DNA from: Herbaspirillum seropedicae
GTDB taxonomy: Bacteria > Pseudomonadota > Gammaproteobacteria > Burkholderiales > Burkholderiaceae_D
DNA: 64,000 bases
Assembly (NCBI RefSeq): GCF_001040945.1
Contig: NZ_CP011930.1
Coordinates: 3,095,021-3,159,020, forward strand
Reading direction: 5' to 3'
Shown here: piece by piece, positions 63,819-64,000 of the stretch
Numbering within the stretch: position 1 is the stretch's first letter
How the letters are laid out: each line of letters begins with the position of its first letter
Notes under the pieces: model-generated
What the model was told of the DNA's origin: nothing
Seen by the model: the letters and a program-made list of their open reading frames with translations, nothing else
The model's database searches: none
Program-made: the position numbers and the translations under genes

Positions 63819-63848
63819 GATGCGGGACGATGCGGGCCGATGCGGGCA
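63819..63848 (+). repeat. Three tandem 10-bp repeats
   Basis: Three consecutive copies of GATGCGGG followed by AC, CC and CA lie in the gene-free region after the response regulator. The 10-bp period equals one helical turn. The rest of 63769-64000 shows no gene or clear promoter. Confidence 0.6.
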
Positions 63849-64000
63849 TTTTCTCCCGCTATTAAAGGGATGCAGCCGAGGCCGGCTGACGTAGAATGCA
63901 TCGTCGCTTTCCTCCGTTTGCAGCACGCCGGGAGAGCAGTAGGCAGCCGGCGGGCTCAAGCCTGGCCGCTACGCTGCCGATACTGATAGCACCATCCCTG

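Overview
This window is GC-rich betaproteobacterial chromosome. Protein content and gene order suggest Herbaspirillum or a close Oxalobacteraceae relative; that is an inference from the genes, not a database match. There is no integrase, transposase, phage gene or CRISPR array. Genes are tightly packed, with many ATGA/GTGA stop-start overlaps.

Left part (1-13100): general chromosomal genes. These are a truncated MFS exporter, a Tas-type aldo/keto reductase, an SBF-like (YfeH-type) transporter, a YjdM/PhnA zinc-ribbon protein, an ftrABCD-type ferrous iron uptake operon behind a Fur box and ending in a clear terminator, two chemoreceptors, a patatin-like protein and a receiver protein that lacks the phospho-accepting aspartate.

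Central part (13163-62000): a very complete type 1 exosortase (XrtA/PEP-CTERM) and exopolysaccharide locus. A leftward operon (21705-13198) carries the priming glycosyltransferase, the histidine kinase PrsK, the sigma-54 activator PrsR, an AMP-forming acyl ligase, a PLP-dependent decarboxylase and a secreted serine protease. Rightward lie a PEP-CTERM protein gene, a YdcF-like protein with a beta-helix protein, and tviB-tviC for UDP-N-acetylhexosaminuronic acid synthesis with an acetyltransferase-like gene. The long polysaccharide operon (29197-49621) follows: chain-length regulator, tyrosine autokinase, outer-membrane protein, ATPase, wecB, deacetylases, FemAB-like protein, glycosyltransferases, exosortase A fused to EpsI, asparagine-synthase-like amidotransferase and flippase. 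Then come prsT, an acyl carrier protein and two alpha/beta-hydrolases. Two paralogous PEP-CTERM genes, a large secreted protein, the Wza-like export lipoprotein (unusually far from the chain-length gene), tRNA-Arg(ACG), a membrane acyltransferase, the O-ligase/polymerase and a NarL-type two-component pair close the window.

How the parts fit: nucleotide sugars (WecB, TviB, TviC) feed a Wzx/Wzy-type pathway. It is primed by the 20320-21705 transferase, extended by four or five glycosyltransferases, flipped, polymerised, and exported through Wzz, kinase, export lipoprotein and outer-membrane protein. XrtA processes PEP-CTERM proteins that should associate with this matrix.

The most notable observation is regulatory. 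All three PEP-CTERM genes have a sigma-54 -24/-12 promoter, and 51-64 bp upstream of each lies a shared dyad, TGYCGG-N5-TTKACA. I propose this as the PrsR binding box. A fourth, nearly identical box stands alone at 13163-13183. The prs operon itself has a sigma-70-type promoter whose -35 hexamer lies in a perfect 16-bp palindrome.
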